The notes under the pieces: generated by a model
What the model saw: the letters and a program-made list of their open reading frames with translations, nothing else
Database searches by the model: none
What the model was told of the DNA's origin: nothing
In this document: positions 23,455-35,840 of the stretch, one piece after another
Layout: every line of letters begins with the position of its first letter
Numbering within the stretch: position 1 is the first letter of the stretch
Program-made: the position numbers and the translations under genes
NCBI GenBank assembly: GCA_027627225.1
Contig: CM051024.1
Span: forward strand, 45,741,847-45,805,846
DNA: 64,000 nt
Reading direction: 5' to 3'
Origin: Congeria kusceri
Taxonomy: Eukaryota; Mollusca; Bivalvia; Myida; Dreissenidae

Positions 23455-24835
23455 TATAATGAAGATGACACAACAAAAAATCCATCCATGCCGGACAATG
23501 ATATGCTCGGATAAAGATATGCTCCAGACAATGGGATGGACTGCATTCTTATATTTGACCTTTGACCTTGAATTGTGAAATTGACCTTGACTCGCTGCCT
23601 CACCATGCTTTTCAATACTGCCAAGTTATTTGAAAATCTATCCATGTTGGACAAAGATGTGCTCCAGACAAAGTGTTAAGAATTGATTCTTAAATTTGAC
23701 CTTGACCATGATTTGTGACCTTGACCTTGCACATAGGGATCTGGTTCTTGCACATGACATACCAAATCACCATGGTTGTCACTTCTGCCAAGTTATTTGA
23801 AAATCCATACATACTGGACAAAGATATGCTCCCGACAAAGTGTTATGTATCGATTTTTTTAATTTGACCTTTTACCTTGAATTGTGACCTTGACCTTCGG
23901 ACCTAGTTCTTGTGCCCATCACTCTCGCCATGTTTGTTTTTTTCTGCCAAGTTATTTGAAAATCCATCCATACTAGATACAAGATATGCTCCGAACAAAG
24001 TGTTATGTATTGATTTCCTAAATTTGACCTTTGATCTTGAATTGTGACCTTGACCTTGGAATAGGGACCTTGTTCTTGCACACAACACTCCGACTCACCA
24101 TGCTTGTCACTTCTACCAAGTTATTTGAAAACACATCCATACTGAACAAAGATATGCTCCGGACAAAGTGTTATGTATTGATTTCTTAAATTTGACCTTT
24201 GACATTGAAATGTGACCTTGACCTTTGACATAGGGACCTGGTTCATGCGCGCAACACTCTGACCCACTATGCTTGTTACTTCTGCCAAGTTATTTGAAAA
24301 TCCATCTATGCTGGACAAAGACATCATCCGGACAAAGTGTTAAGGATTGATTTCTTATATTTGACCTTGAATTGTGACCTTTACCTTAGACATAGGGACC
24401 TCATTCTTGTGTGCAACACTCCGTCTCACCATGCTTGTCACTTCCGCCAAGTTATTTGAAAATCCATCCAGGCTATGCAAAGATATGCTCCGGACAACGT
24501 GTAAAGGATTGGTTTCTTAAATTTGACCTCGACTTGTGTTTTTGACCTTGGACCTAGGGACCTGGTTCTTGCGCGCGACACTCTGTCTCACCATGCTTGT
24601 CACTTCTTCCAAGTTATTTGAAAATTCATCAATGCTGGACAAAGATATGCTCCAGACAAAGTGTTAAGGATTGATTTCTTAAATTTGACCTTTGACCTTG
24701 AATTGTGAACTTGACCTTGGACCTAGGGACGTGTTTCTTGCGCGCGACACTCCGTCTCATCATGCTTGTCACTTCTGCCAAGTTATTTGAAAATCCATCC
24801 ATGCTGGACAAAGATATGCTCCGGCCAAAGTTTTT
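23455..24835. repeat. Tandem array A, about 165-bp unit, rich in TGACCTTGACC
   Basis: About eight to nine diverged units. The landmark TATGCTCCGGACAAAGTGTT recurs near 23,521, 23,651, 23,828, 23,988, 24,156, 24,327, 24,487, 24,649 and 24,817, and AAGTTATTTGAAAATCCATC precedes each. Every unit carries two or three TGACCTTGA-type half sites. Short open frames on both strands are repeat artefacts. Confidence 0.92.
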
Positions 24836-25198
24836 TCGCAACCTGCCCGCCCAGCCAACCGCCAGCACGCCAATATATCAATCTCTTGCACACCGGCCAC
24901 ATTTCATTCACCTCTGTAGTGGGCTCGGAAAGTAGTTCCATACAATTCACGTGGTTATAGTCGCATGATCATAACATTTCAAGACACTTGATGACCTATA
25001 GTTTCCCGTAAAATGGTTCATTTTGTAGTATGTAGCTCCCATGCATGATTTTTGCATGGAGAAATCCTGTCATTGTCAGGTCAGTGAAGAATTTTAATTC
25101 TAACAAGGATATCAGTGAACTCAATCAGAAGAGCAGAGTCAAGACAAATGAGCTCTGTATATTAATTTCAGCAATCATCAAAGTCCCATAACTGTAAG

Positions 25199-26794
25199 AA
25201 CAAGAGAACAAGAGGGCCACGATGGCACTAGGTCGCTCACCTGAGTTTAAGGCACCATAATGGCTAATAACAAGAGGGCAAAATGGCACTAAACCCCTTA
25301 CCTGAGTATAAAAATTTGGGCCTCGCAGTCTCTGAAGTTTTTTTAGTCTATATAAACCATGTGACCCATGGGGCGTGGCAACTTTCTACCCCACGGGCAT
25401 AATTTGAACAATATTTGTAGTGGACCACTATTCAATGTTATACAGAATATGAAACCACTGGGCCTTGCGGTTTCAGAGGAGAAGATTTTTAAAGTCATTT
25501 TGCTATTTAAATGTATATAAACCATATGACCCCCGGGGATGGCCAATTTTTACCCGAGGGGCATCATTTGAACAATCTTCGTAGAGGACCACTCCACAAT
25601 GTTTCACGCAAAATATAAAACCTCTGGGCCTTACGGTTTCAACAAGGAAGATATTTATGGCCCACGTGCCATATAAATCATGTGACGCCCCGGGTCATGG
25701 CCACTTTTTACCACAGGGGCATAATTTGAACAATCTTTGTAGAGGACCACTATACAGTGTTACATATCAAATACGAAAACACTGTGGTCTCAGAGATTTT
25801 AAAGTCATTTTGCTATTTAAGTCTATATAAACAATGTGACCCCCAGGGCAGGGCCAGTTTTGACCCCTAAGACATCTTTTGAATACTCTCTGTAGAGGAC
25901 CACTAAACAATGTTACATACCAAATACAAAACCTCAGGGCCTAGCGATTTCAGAGGAGAAGATTTTTAAAGTCATTTTGCTATTTAACTTTTAAGTCAAT
26001 ATAAACCATGTGAGTCAATTTGCTATTTCAGTCTATATAAATAATGTGAAATAAGGTGACCCCCGAGGTGTGGCCAGCTTTTACCCCAGGGCATTATTTG
26101 AACAATCTTTGTAGAGGACCAAAATACAATGCTACATACCAAATGTGAAACCTCTGGGCCTTGCGGTTTCAGAGGAGAAGATTTTTGAAGTCATTTTGCT
26201 ATTTAAGTCTATATAAACCATGTGACCCCCGGGGTGTGGCCAATTTTGAACACAGGGGCATCATTTGAACAATCTTTGTAGCGGACCACTATACAATGTT
26301 ACCAACCAAATATGAAACCTCTACGCCTTGCAGTTTCAGAGGAGAAGATTTTTAAAGTCATTTTGCAATTGAAGTCTATATAAACCATGTGACCCCAGGG
26401 GCATCATTTGAACAATCTTTGTAGAGGACCACTATACAATGTTACATACCAAATATGAAACCTCTGGGGCTTGCGGTGTCAGAGATGATTTTTAAAGTCA
26501 TTTTGCTATTTAAGTCTATATAAACCATGTGACCCCCGGTGCGGGGCCAGTTTTGACCCCAGGGGCATCATTTGAACAATCTTTGTAGAGGACCACTAGA
26601 GAATGTCACATATCAATCATGAAAGCTCTGAGCCTCGCGGTTTCATAGGAGGAGATTTTTTAAGTTTTCAGTTTTTAAATCTATTTTTAGCTCTGGTGAC
26701 CTACATATGCTGCGGATTGGAAAGATTTGAACACACACGCACGACGGACAATGGGCGATAACAAAAGCTCACCATGAGCACTTCAGCTAAAAAT
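25199..26794. repeat. Tandem array B1, about 170-bp unit, bounded by GGTCGCTCACCTGAG and an inverted AGCTAAAAA end
   Basis: The units contain GTCTATATAAACCATGTGAC, TTTGAACAATCTTTGTAGAG, CTCTGGGCCTTGCGGTTTCA and GATTTTTAAAGTCATTTTGC. The left border is ACAAGAGGGCCACGATGGCA followed by CTCACCTGAG. The right border runs CGCACGACGGACAATGGGCG to AAAGCTCACCATGAGCAC and CAGCTAAAAA. The border pair frames the array like the ends of an element. Other copies are at 34.7-35.8, 36.5-37.0 and 53.2-55.7 kb. Confidence 0.92.
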
Positions 26795-26939
26795 GCGGAA
26801 ACCGCATTAAAGCCAGATTGTTTATTTTGCCGATGGGGGTACATGTGTAAGTCAATGTTGCTGAAGAAGTATGGAAGTTTCATGTCGATGATCTAAAATG
26901 TATCCAGTTTGGTGAGACTTGGCAAAAATTTGGTCTCAA

Positions 26940-27320
26940 AATAAAATGGGAAAAAGTGTGGACTAGCAAGATGGCATTAAATTACTGACATAATATGTTT
27001 GTTTCTATGCAATGTTGCATATTTGCATTCAAGAAAGTGTCAGTCAAAGGAACTTTTCTCCACTGGACATGCTATCATTTTTTTTGGAAAATAATGATCA
27101 AATGCAAGATGGATGAAAATATTCCTTCAATGGTTACTCATGGTTAAATGTGAAATAGAATGCAAGATTTCAGATATTGTGTTAACATTATTTTTTTTTA
27201 TTTTAGAGCTCAGTACAAGTGTCAGCAATAAAGGACAGTGTTTTTTTTTGCATAGCTGTTTAACTAAACTTTTGACCTTTCTCAACACCCAATCAAATGT
27301 TGTGAACATTTTCCGCCAGT
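26940..27320 (+). repeat. Dispersed repeat segment, second copy at 59.37-59.67 kb
   Basis: CATAATATGTTTGTTTCTAT, TTTTCTCCACTGGACATG and TTTAGAGCTCAGTACAAGTG occur in the same order and orientation at about 59,370-59,665. There is no coding potential beyond a 69-codon frame. The neighbouring 26,795-26,940 is unremarkable. Confidence 0.8.
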
Positions 27321-27539
27321 AGTCCCGAATGAATAAATCCTAACATTGCATCGGCTAGTTTTAAAGAAATCCCGACCACGGCCTGTACAAAAATGGCTCC
27401 ATTTCTTTTTGAAGGTGAATGGAAAAATGGGCCAATGTGGAAAAATCCAGACATACCTCTTTACTTTCTTTACGTTTGAGACTAATTTCCACTTCTGAGC
27501 TTCCTACTCGGAAGTTGCATTAGCTCAATTTTCATTTTC

Positions 27540-28680
27540 AATTTACATACCAGTGTTTACAGGCCTTGTAATATGACGTTAGGAAAATCCAACATTAATA
27601 TCGCATCGTCGATAGGCAACATTCCATAGAATACACTCGCTGACTAACCTGTGCCTATTAATAGTATACACGTCAACAACACTGAATCGTTCTGACAAAC
27701 ATCCAGAGAACCATAGACAATAGGATTAATAATGAATGGAGAATTACTTATATTTATAAACTTACCGTGCATGTTAATTTAAATAACGGTTGGTAGATCT
27801 ATTTATTAACAATTATTTAGAATTGCATTTTCTCTTATCTTCTCCTGTAGAGGCTATTAAATGTATAAACAGATTTTGCATCTTCCTATACATAGACACT
27901 GGCGGAAGCTTCGGACATCGTAATTTAATTTGATTTACATTTGGTGTTTTTACATTACGTGCGTTTTCTGAACGCCTTATAAACTATTTATAGATATACA
28001 CAAACATGCTCGAGACGTATTTTCCTGAAGAAATATATAAAGAATTCGCCACTATTTAATAAAACTACGTTTTTGTTATCACAAAATAAAGTCAAATCAT
28101 TATTTTCAATTGCGATAAATATTCCCTGACGTGTGTTTTCATTTGGCACACATAGCATAACAATTTAGGCCCTGTGCCAATATTGATATAAAAAGTAACA
28201 CTAAATTTGCTGCACGTCTCATGAATTAGACATTTGGCACACATAGTATAAATGCTTAATCGATTACAAATTTAATAAATGCTCATATAAATTCTCATCA
28301 TTATTTTCTTGGAAACAATTTTATTTCTAGTAAATTTTGATTTGCCTGACAAATACTGTATAAATTATTTAGATTTAAAAAATCACTAATGAAAAATATG
28401 AGGCGGTAAGATCAGTTAATTGTATGGACATTGCATAATTAAGACATCTTAAACATATGGACTTTCCATAGTTTCACTGCGCTTTATGATGTTCTGCATC
28501 AATGTTTTTCCTGTGAAATGCTGATAGTTATACTAAATTTGTGTGTAGTCTAGAGGCTATTCAATCTAAAATAGACATTACTTTTATATATACTATGAAT
28601 AAATGCATTGTATATTAAAATAATTGAGTCGTCAAAAACGCATCAAATATATATATTTCTTTGTAATTGTAAAATGCTTA
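27540..28680 (+). repeat. Dispersed AT-rich repeat, related copies at 40.86-41.0 and 56.4-56.9 kb
   Basis: AACTTACCGTGCATGTTAAT (27,760) recurs near 40,900. ATTTGGCACACATAGTATAA (28,231) recurs near 56,437. AAATTTTGATTTGCCTGAC and the following 300 bp recur at 56,530-56,870. The SINE at 28.68 kb interrupts this alignment, and the similarity resumes at about 29,030. Confidence 0.7.
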
Positions 28681-28681
28681 G

Positions 28682-29025
28682 TTTGGCTGTCCGGCTAGCG
28701 CAGTGGTTGGTACACTCGCTTCTCACCTAGGCATCTGTGGTTCGCTTCCCACTCCCGGCGCATGTGAGTTGGGTTGGTGGTCACCATACCGGACAGGTGG
28801 GGTTTCCTCCGGGTACTCTGGTTTCCTCCCACAGCACAATACCACACCAAAATTAAAATATATTTCAGTAAAAAAAATCAATAGCTGGAAATTGCAGCTA
28901 TGATCCAAAATTCCTCCCATCTTTCGTGAGTCAGTTAATTAGATTGGAGTGCTGGGACACACTCCGGGTCCTCACATAATGCAGCCTCAGGTGTGGAAGG
29001 ACCTCATTAACTTCGAAATACACAC
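28682..29025 (+). repeat. tRNA-derived SINE
   Basis: Box A is TAGCGCAGTGG (28,696-28,706) and box B is GGTTCGCTTCC (28,739-28,749). A conserved non-tRNA body follows with CCGGACAGGTGGGGTTTCCTCCGG... and a second TTTCCTCCCAC block, then a 3' part with GGACACACTCCGGGTCCTCA. The body resembles the CCTCCGGGT/CCTCCCAC-type conserved domain of some invertebrate SINEs. That assignment is from memory and not checked. It is inserted in the dispersed repeat of 27.5-29.4 kb; the copy at 56.9 kb lacks it. Confidence 0.8.
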
Positions 29026-30240
29026 ACAAATGCTTAGGTTTTCTTTGTATAGATAAACATATACTGACGCTGATGAGCAGACGAGTCTGACTTACGAGTG
29101 TTTGGGTTATTCAAGTAGCACTGATTTAAAACATGGGGCATCAGATCAATGCTTTTACATGGGAAAATGATATTCTTTTTATTTATTTCAAATATAGAAA
29201 CATTTTATACTTCTGTTTTAGGAGCTAGCCACATGAAAATATGAGTTTGCTATTTGATAATTAACATTTACTTATTTATTTTATTTTAAATAATATCGAA
29301 AAATAATATTTAATGCGTGTAGTGAAGACATGAGACTGTTCGTTTATAAAACAAATCAACATATGCATCAGTTTTAAATATTCATGTTGGATATTTAATT
29401 TCTATTCTTTACCAACATTTACAACATACGCCGAATATCTTTTTTAAAGATATTTCTTGTTAGCTCTAGTGGCCATTTTGTGCAGTGAGGCAGAACCATT
29501 TGAATAAGTTCGGTAGACTGTAAAGTTTCTTCAAGATTGATCACGAACTTTAGAAAATATGACAGGAATACAAAACTATTCTATTTTTACTTCTAGTGGC
29601 CATTTTGTGCAATGAGGCGGAACCATTTGAATCAGTTTTGTAGAGAGACACTAAACAAACATTTGTTTAAAATTATTTGAAAATCTAGCCATAGGTTTAG
29701 AAGAAAATGGCGTTTAGACATAATTCTGTTTTTAGCTCTGGCAGCCATCTTGTGCAGTGAAGCGGAACCATTTTCACAGAGGACCATCCAAGGAACATTT
29801 CTGTAAAGTGTCATGAAGATTGACCAAGAACTTATGAAAATATGACAGTAATACGAAACTTTAACGCAAATTCTATTTTCAGCTCTAGTGGCCATTTTGT
29901 GCAGTGAGGCGGAACCATTTGAATAAGTTAGGTAGAGGAACACTAAACAGACATTTGTGTAAAATGATTTGAAAAGCTAGAGATAGGTCTATTAGAAAAT
30001 GGCGTTTAGACATAATTCTATTTTTAGCTCTGGCGGACATCTTGTACAGTGACGCGGAACCAATTTCACAGGTTTGGTAGAGGACCATCCAAGGAACATT
30101 TCTGTTAAGTGTCATGATGATTGACCAAGGACTTTTGAAAACAAGGCAGGAATACGAAAATTTAACACAAATTGTTAACGACATCGCAACGCCCGCCCGC
30201 CTGCCCAACCGCCCGCCTAACAGCCCGCCCAACCGACTGG
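29026..30240 (+). repeat. Dispersed repeat with TAGCTCTAGTGGCCATTTTG units
   Basis: 29,026-29,460 matches 56,875-57,300. From 29,465 to 30,240 four units of about 150 bp carry TTTAGCTCTAGTGGCCATTT or TTTAGCTCTGGCGGCCATCT, then GTGAGGCGGAACCATTTGAA and AGGACCATCCAAGGAACATT. The right end is a C-rich block (GCCCGCCCGCCTGCCCAACC) and TCCGGCTAAAAA. A two-unit copy lies at 59,690-60,155. Confidence 0.85.
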
Positions 30241-30325
30241 TTTTTGCTAATCTATAAGCTGAGATTTTTTGTTGAAAAATCCGGCTAAAAATGACATATA
30301 TTTATTATAAAAAGGGCAATAACTC

Positions 30326-31205
30326 CATGAACAAGAGTTGTCAGAGGACAGTGCGCTCGACTATTCGAAGTATTTCATTTGGAACAAGTTAGAAACGTAT
30401 GTAGTTTTGTCGTAAAAAACTTTTCAAATAAACTTTAATCAGAAATTTTATGTGAACTAGACATGTGTCGGTAGGACACGGATGCCCGCGGATGCTGGTT
30501 GTCACAAAGCTGCTGATGTCGGAAAAAATGCACCAAACTACCCAGGTGCACAAGTTCACATGCTGATGAATATGTTCATAAAGTTTCATAACTGTAGCAG
30601 TAATACTTTTTGAGTTATGTGCAGCACAAATCCAAAAATGTCATTTTTTGCTAAAAAAAGGGCCATAACTCCACTGATGTCTGAAAAAACTGCACCAAAA
30701 TACCCAGGTGCACAAGTTCACATGCTGATTAATATGCTTATAAAGTTTCATCACTCTAGCAATAATACTTTTTGAGTTACACGCGACACAACTCCAAAAA
30801 TGTCACTTTTTGCTAAAAAAAGGGCCATAACTCTGCTGATGTCAGAAAAAAACTGCACCAAAATCCCAGGTGCACATGTTCACATGCTGATTAATATGTT
30901 TGTAAAGTTTCATCACTCTAGCAGCAATACTTTTTGAGTTACACGTGACACAAGTCCAAAAATATCATTTTTTGCTAAAAAAGGGCCATAACTCTGCTGA
31001 TGTCTGAAAAAACTGCACCAAAATACCCAGGTGCACAAGCCAGGAGGCCGATGAATATGCTTATAAAATTTCATTACTCTAGCAGTTATACTGTATGAGT
31101 TATGCGCGACACAAAAATCCGACGGACGGACGGATGGACGGAAGGACGGACAAGGGCAAATCTTTATGCCCCCCCCCCCCCCTCTAAAGTGGGGGCATAA
31201 AAAAG
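30326..31205 (+). repeat. Tandem array D1, about 165-bp unit
   Basis: The units contain CAAAAATGTCATTTTTTGCT, AGGGCCATAACTC, CCAGGTGCACAAGTTCACAT and AAGTTTCATCACTCTAGCA, repeated about four times. The left part begins with the family C end. The right end is GACGGACGGACGG followed by TTTATGC, a run of 14 C, and TCTAAAGTGGGGGCATAAAA. The array at 52.1-53.2 kb is the same family in the opposite orientation. Confidence 0.9.
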
Positions 31206-31261
31206 GGGTATTACACTGTTAAAACACAAAACAGAGTTATAGGGAATGTTGCCTCTGATAC

Positions 31262-33990
31262 TGGAGTTAATGACAAGAGATGTTTGTAAAACATGTATGC
31301 CCCCCGACTTGCAGACAAGTTGTGAATATGTGCAATTGTTAAGAAATTTTTATTTTTTTTTATATGCAATCCCAAGCGAGGTCTCGCTATATGGTATCTA
31401 TGTATGAAGTTTCATTAAAATATCTCAATGCGTTCTAAAGTTATTGAGCGGAAACCGTTTTTGTATTTTTAGCAATGGTGACCTTGACCTAGGGAAAGAT
31501 CTAGGATCAAAAAAGGTACAGGGTGCTGCTAAAAAGGAGCCGGGTGGAAAACCAGACCAGTTTGTTGACATTTTTCTAATATTTTGCTCAACCCAGGGTT
31601 TTCAATAGTCTAATGCTTCTGATAAGAGTCTTGAAGCATTGCCTATTCACTTGACATTGAATATTTGCAAAAATATATTTAATTTCTAAAGATATTCAAC
31701 ATTTCTGTGTTGACTGGACCAGAGGGGCACCAGGGTGGAACCAAAAAGGAGCAGGGTGCTGCGCCCTGCTATTTTGCTCTAGATCTTTCGCTACTTGACC
31801 CCACCCACCCCATATGCAATCCCAAGCGAGGTCTCGATATAAGGTATATATGTATGAAGTTTCATTAAAATATCTTGATGCGTTCTCAAGTTCAGTGATT
31901 TTTTTACCTCTGCGTCCTGCGTCCAGGACGCAGTAATATGCCGTAGACACAAAGTTTCAGTTTATGTGCGTTCGCGGGATTTTGTAAATGGCGAGTCCTG
32001 TTCGGCAGTTTCGAAGCATTTGGTGTACGAGTACTGTCATAATAGAGGGTAAAATTTACCATCGCACCGTTCCGTCTATTTTTATTACGACCATTCTCAT
32101 TGGATAATTGATTTGCGAATAACCAATGGCAATAGTCGTGACGTTTCTAAACGTAATGGTGTGAAGGTAAAATAATAATTTTGGGGGAAAGTTTTTTTAA
32201 AGTTCGTCTGCAACATGGGTCCGAAAAGAACAATTTACACATGACTAAATGCAATACTCCTGAAGTTAATTCTGGTCAGATTCTACCAAAAACCGTCCAA
32301 AAAAACAATATGTTAATAGAATAAAGATTGGAAGAGGTTGTTTAGTTGGTGAGCATATACAATGGAACTACATAATTTAATAACATGTACTGCACTCAAA
32401 AAACACAAAGTTAAAATTACTTGTGTTATTATATATAATAAAGAGTTAATTGAATTATTGCCTTACTGCTCTTATTAACTGACTGCTTATATTCCCATTT
32501 GAATAAATGAACATTTTTGAACTCACACATTGAATTTTGGGACTCGTAGATTTTTAGTCCAGTGAGTCCTAGGACTCATGGCTGTGGAATTTTTAAAAAA
32601 ATCACTGCAAGTTATTGTGCTGAAACGGTTTTTTCTATTTTTAGTAACGGTGACCTTGATCTTCCAAAGCGACGTCTGAATATAAGGTATCTATGTATGA
32701 AATTTCATTAAAATATCTCGTTGCGTTCTCAAGTTATTGAGCGGAGACCGTTTTTCTCTTTTTAGAAATGGTGACCTTGACCCCACCCACCCCATATGCA
32801 ATCCCAAACAAGGTCTCAATATAAGGTATCTATGTATGTAGTTTCATTAAAATATCTCCATGCGTTCTCAAGTTATTGAGCGGAAACCGTTTTTCTATTT
32901 TTAGTAATGGTGACCTTGACCCCACCCACCCCATATGCAATCCCAAGCGAGGTCTCGATGTAAGGTATCTATGTAAAAAAGTTTCATTAAAATATCGCAA
33001 TGCGTTCTCAAGTTATTGAGCGGAAACCGTTTTTCTATTTTAAGTAACAGTGACCTTGACCTCACCCAACCCATATGCAATCCCAAGCGAGGTCTCAATA
33101 TAAGGTATCTATGTATGAACTTTCATTAAAATATCTTGATGCGTTATCAAGTTATTGAGCGGAAACCATTTTCTATTTTTAGCAAAGGTGACCTTGACCT
33201 TTGACCTGTTGACTTTAACTTTTAAAAGGTTCTTCCTTTCCTCCCAAGTAACCAGCATACCAACTTTCATGATCGTAGGTCAAAGCGTTCTCAAGATATC
33301 GTGTGGAAACAAAATGGTCTACTGTTCTTCTATTTTTAGTAACGGTGATCTTGACCTTGACCCCACCCACCCCATATGCAATCCCAAGCGAGGTCTCGAT
33401 GTTAGGTATTTATGTATAAAGTTTCATTAAAATATCTCAATGCGTTCTCAATTTATTGAGGGGAAACCGTTTTTCTATTTTAAACAATGGTAACTTTGAC
33501 CTTTGACCTGTTGACCTCAAAATTTATAGGGTTCTTCCTTTCCTCCCAAGTAACCAGCATACTAACTTTCATGATCGTAGGTCAAAGCGTTCTCAAGATA
33601 TCGTGCGGAAACGAAATGGTCTACTGTTTTTCTAGTTTTAGTAATGGTGACCTTGACCTTGACCCCACCCACCCCATATGCAATCGCATGCGAGGTCTCA
33701 ATGTAAGGTATCTATGTATAAAGTTTCATTAAAATATCTCAATGCGTTCTTAAGTTACTGAGGGGAAACTATTTTTCTATTTTGAGCAATGGTGACCTTG
33801 ACCTTTGACCTGTTGACCTCAAAATTTATAGGGTTCATCCTTGCCTCCCAAGCAATCAGCGTACCAACTTTCATGATCATAGGTCAAAGCGTGTTAAAGA
33901 TATCGTGCTGAAACGAAATGGTCTACGAACCGACCGACCAACCGACGGACAGACAGGTGCAAAGCAAGATACCCCTACGTGTTGAAATAT
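31262..33990. repeat. Tandem array E, about 145-bp unit (CCCACCCACCCCATATGCAA)
   Basis: The units contain GACCTTGACCCCACCCACCC, ATATGCAATCCCAAGCGAGG, GGTATCTATGTATGAAGTTT and GCGTTCTCAAGTTATTGAGC. Longer higher-order units from 33,190 on add GACCTTTGACCTGTTGACCT and CTTTCATGATCGTAGGTCAA. The end reads ACCGACGGACAGACAGGTGC. The array is interrupted by a 715-bp insertion at 31,893-32,607. At 31,500-31,770 there is unit-unrelated sequence with two copies of AAAAGGAGC.GGGTG. Confidence 0.9.
31893..32607. mobile_element. 715-bp TIR element inside tandem array E, with 6-bp target duplication
   Basis: The element starts with CAGTGATTTTTTTA and ends with its perfect inverse TAAAAAAATCACTG (14 bp). 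The host sequence CAAGTT is present on both sides (31,887-31,892 and 32,608-32,613). Removing the element and one CAAGTT restores GCGTTCTCAAGTTATTG, exactly what other array units read at this point. It has no coding frame, so it is a non-autonomous copy. The 5' CAGTG end recalls hAT elements, but the duplication seen is 6 bp, not 8. Confidence 0.9.
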
Positions 33991-34660
33991 AAAACTGAGT
34001 TATGGCAATTATTTCATTAAATTATTTCAAGTTTTCAGTGAAAACCTTATATAGTTTATAAATTTTAAGACTTTGGAACAAAAACTTTAACCACAAAATC
34101 TATGTAACAAGAGCTGTCAAGAGGACAGCGCGCTAGACTATTCGAAGTATTTCAGTTGGTACTTATTTTGGATAATGAAAGGGGCATAAATTTGTTAAAA
34201 TACAATATTTTTAAGTGAAGCCTTGTATAGTTTATAAATGTTTGGAACAAAAACTTTAACCACAAAGTCTATGTAAAAAGTGGGCTAACTCTGTCAAAAT
34301 ACAAAACAGAGTTATGGGTAATGTTGCCCCTGATACTAGAGTTGATGACAAAGGTTACTTCCAAGTTTCAAGTGAATAACTTATGTAGTTTTGAAGTTAC
34401 AAAACTTTTGAATATAAACTTTAAACAGACAATCTATGTGAAAAGGGGCATAACTCTGTCAAATACAAAACAGAATAATGGGGAATGTTGCCATTGATAC
34501 TGGACTTGATTACAAAGGTTAGTTCCAAGTTTCAAGTGAATAACTTATGTAGTTTTGAAGTTACAAGACTTTTGAATAAAAACTTTAACCAAATTCAGAC
34601 GCGGACGCCGGGGGTAGTAGGACAGCTCACCTATTCTTCGAATAGTCGAGCTAAAAAGGG
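33991..34660 (+). repeat. Dispersed repeat, family C, near-complete copy
   Basis: The copy begins with AACAAGAGCTGTCAAGAGGA at about 34,105 and CTATTCGAAGTATTTCAGTT. It has three internal sub-units with CAAAACAGAGTTATGGG and AATAACTTATGTAGTTTTGA, and ends with CGAATAGTCGAGCTAAAAA at about 34,655. The CTATTCGAA / TTCGAATAG pair makes the ends inverted. Confidence 0.8.
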
Positions 34661-34699
34661 GGCATGCCTCTCTAAAAATACAAAACAGAGTTATGGGGA

Positions 34700-35840
34700 T
34701 TGTTAAATCTGACTACAGTGCCATAATTTGAACAATTTTTGTAGAGGTCAACTCTACAATGTTGTATACCAAATATGAAATCTCTGGGCCTTGCGGTTTC
34801 AGGAGAAGATTTTTAAAGTCATTTTGCTATTTAAGTCTATATTAACCATGTGACCCCTTGGGCGTGGCCAGTTTTGACCCCAGGGGAATCATTTGAACAA
34901 TCTTTGTAGAGAACCACTATACAATGTTACATACCAAATATGAAACTTTCAAGTCATTATGCTATTTAAGTCTATATAAGCCAAGTGACCCCCAGAGTGT
35001 GGCCAGTTTTGACCCCAGGGGCATCATTAGAACAATCTTTGTAGAGAACCACTATACAATGATACAAACCAAATATGAAACCTCTGGGCCAAGCGGTTTC
35101 AGAGGAGAAGATTTTTTAAATTATTTTGCTATTTAAGTCTATCAACTATGTGACCCTCTGGGTGGGGTCTGTTTTGACCCCAGGGGCATCATTTGAACAA
35201 TCTTTGTAGAGGACCACTATACAATGTTTCCAACCTAATATGAAACCTCTGCGTATTGCAGTTTCAGAGGAAAATATGTTAAAAGTCATTTAGCTAGTTC
35301 AGTCTATATAAACCATGTGACCCCCGGGCGTGGCCAGTTTTGACCCCAGGGGCATCATTTGAACAAACTTTGAAGAGGACAATTTTACAATGTTACATAC
35401 TGAATATGAAACCCCTGGGCCTTTTGGTTTTAGGGGAGATGATTTTTAAAGTCGTTTTCCTATATATTCTATATAAACCATGTGACCCCCATGGCGTGGC
35501 CCGTTTTGACCCCGGGGGCATAATTTGAACATTCTTTGTAGATGACCACTATATGCTAATACATACCAAATACAAAATATCTGGACCTTACAGTTTCAGG
35601 AGAAAATTTTTAAAGTCATTTTTCTATATATTCTATATAAACCATGTGACCCCTGGGACGTGGCCAGTTTTGACCCCAGGGGCATTTGAAATGAACTTTA
35701 TAGAGGACCACTATAGGATGTAACATATCAAATATGAAAGTTCTGAGCCTTGCAGTTTCATAGGAGAAATTTTTTAAAGTTTTCACTTTTTATATGTATA
35801 TGTATATTTAGCACTTTGTGCTTAGGTGAGCTAAAAAGGG
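34700..35840 (+). repeat. Tandem array B2
   Basis: About six units of the same roughly 170-bp family as B1, in the same orientation. The array ends in TTTAGCACTTTGTGCTTAGG and TGAGCTAAAAA. The left border is truncated. Confidence 0.9.

Noticed and set aside
24629..24868. Short frames in array A
   Set aside because: They repeat with the array unit and end at unit borders.
25199..26794. CRISPR-like array
   Set aside because: Units of about 170 bp are continuous diverged repeats with no unique spacers, in an animal genome.
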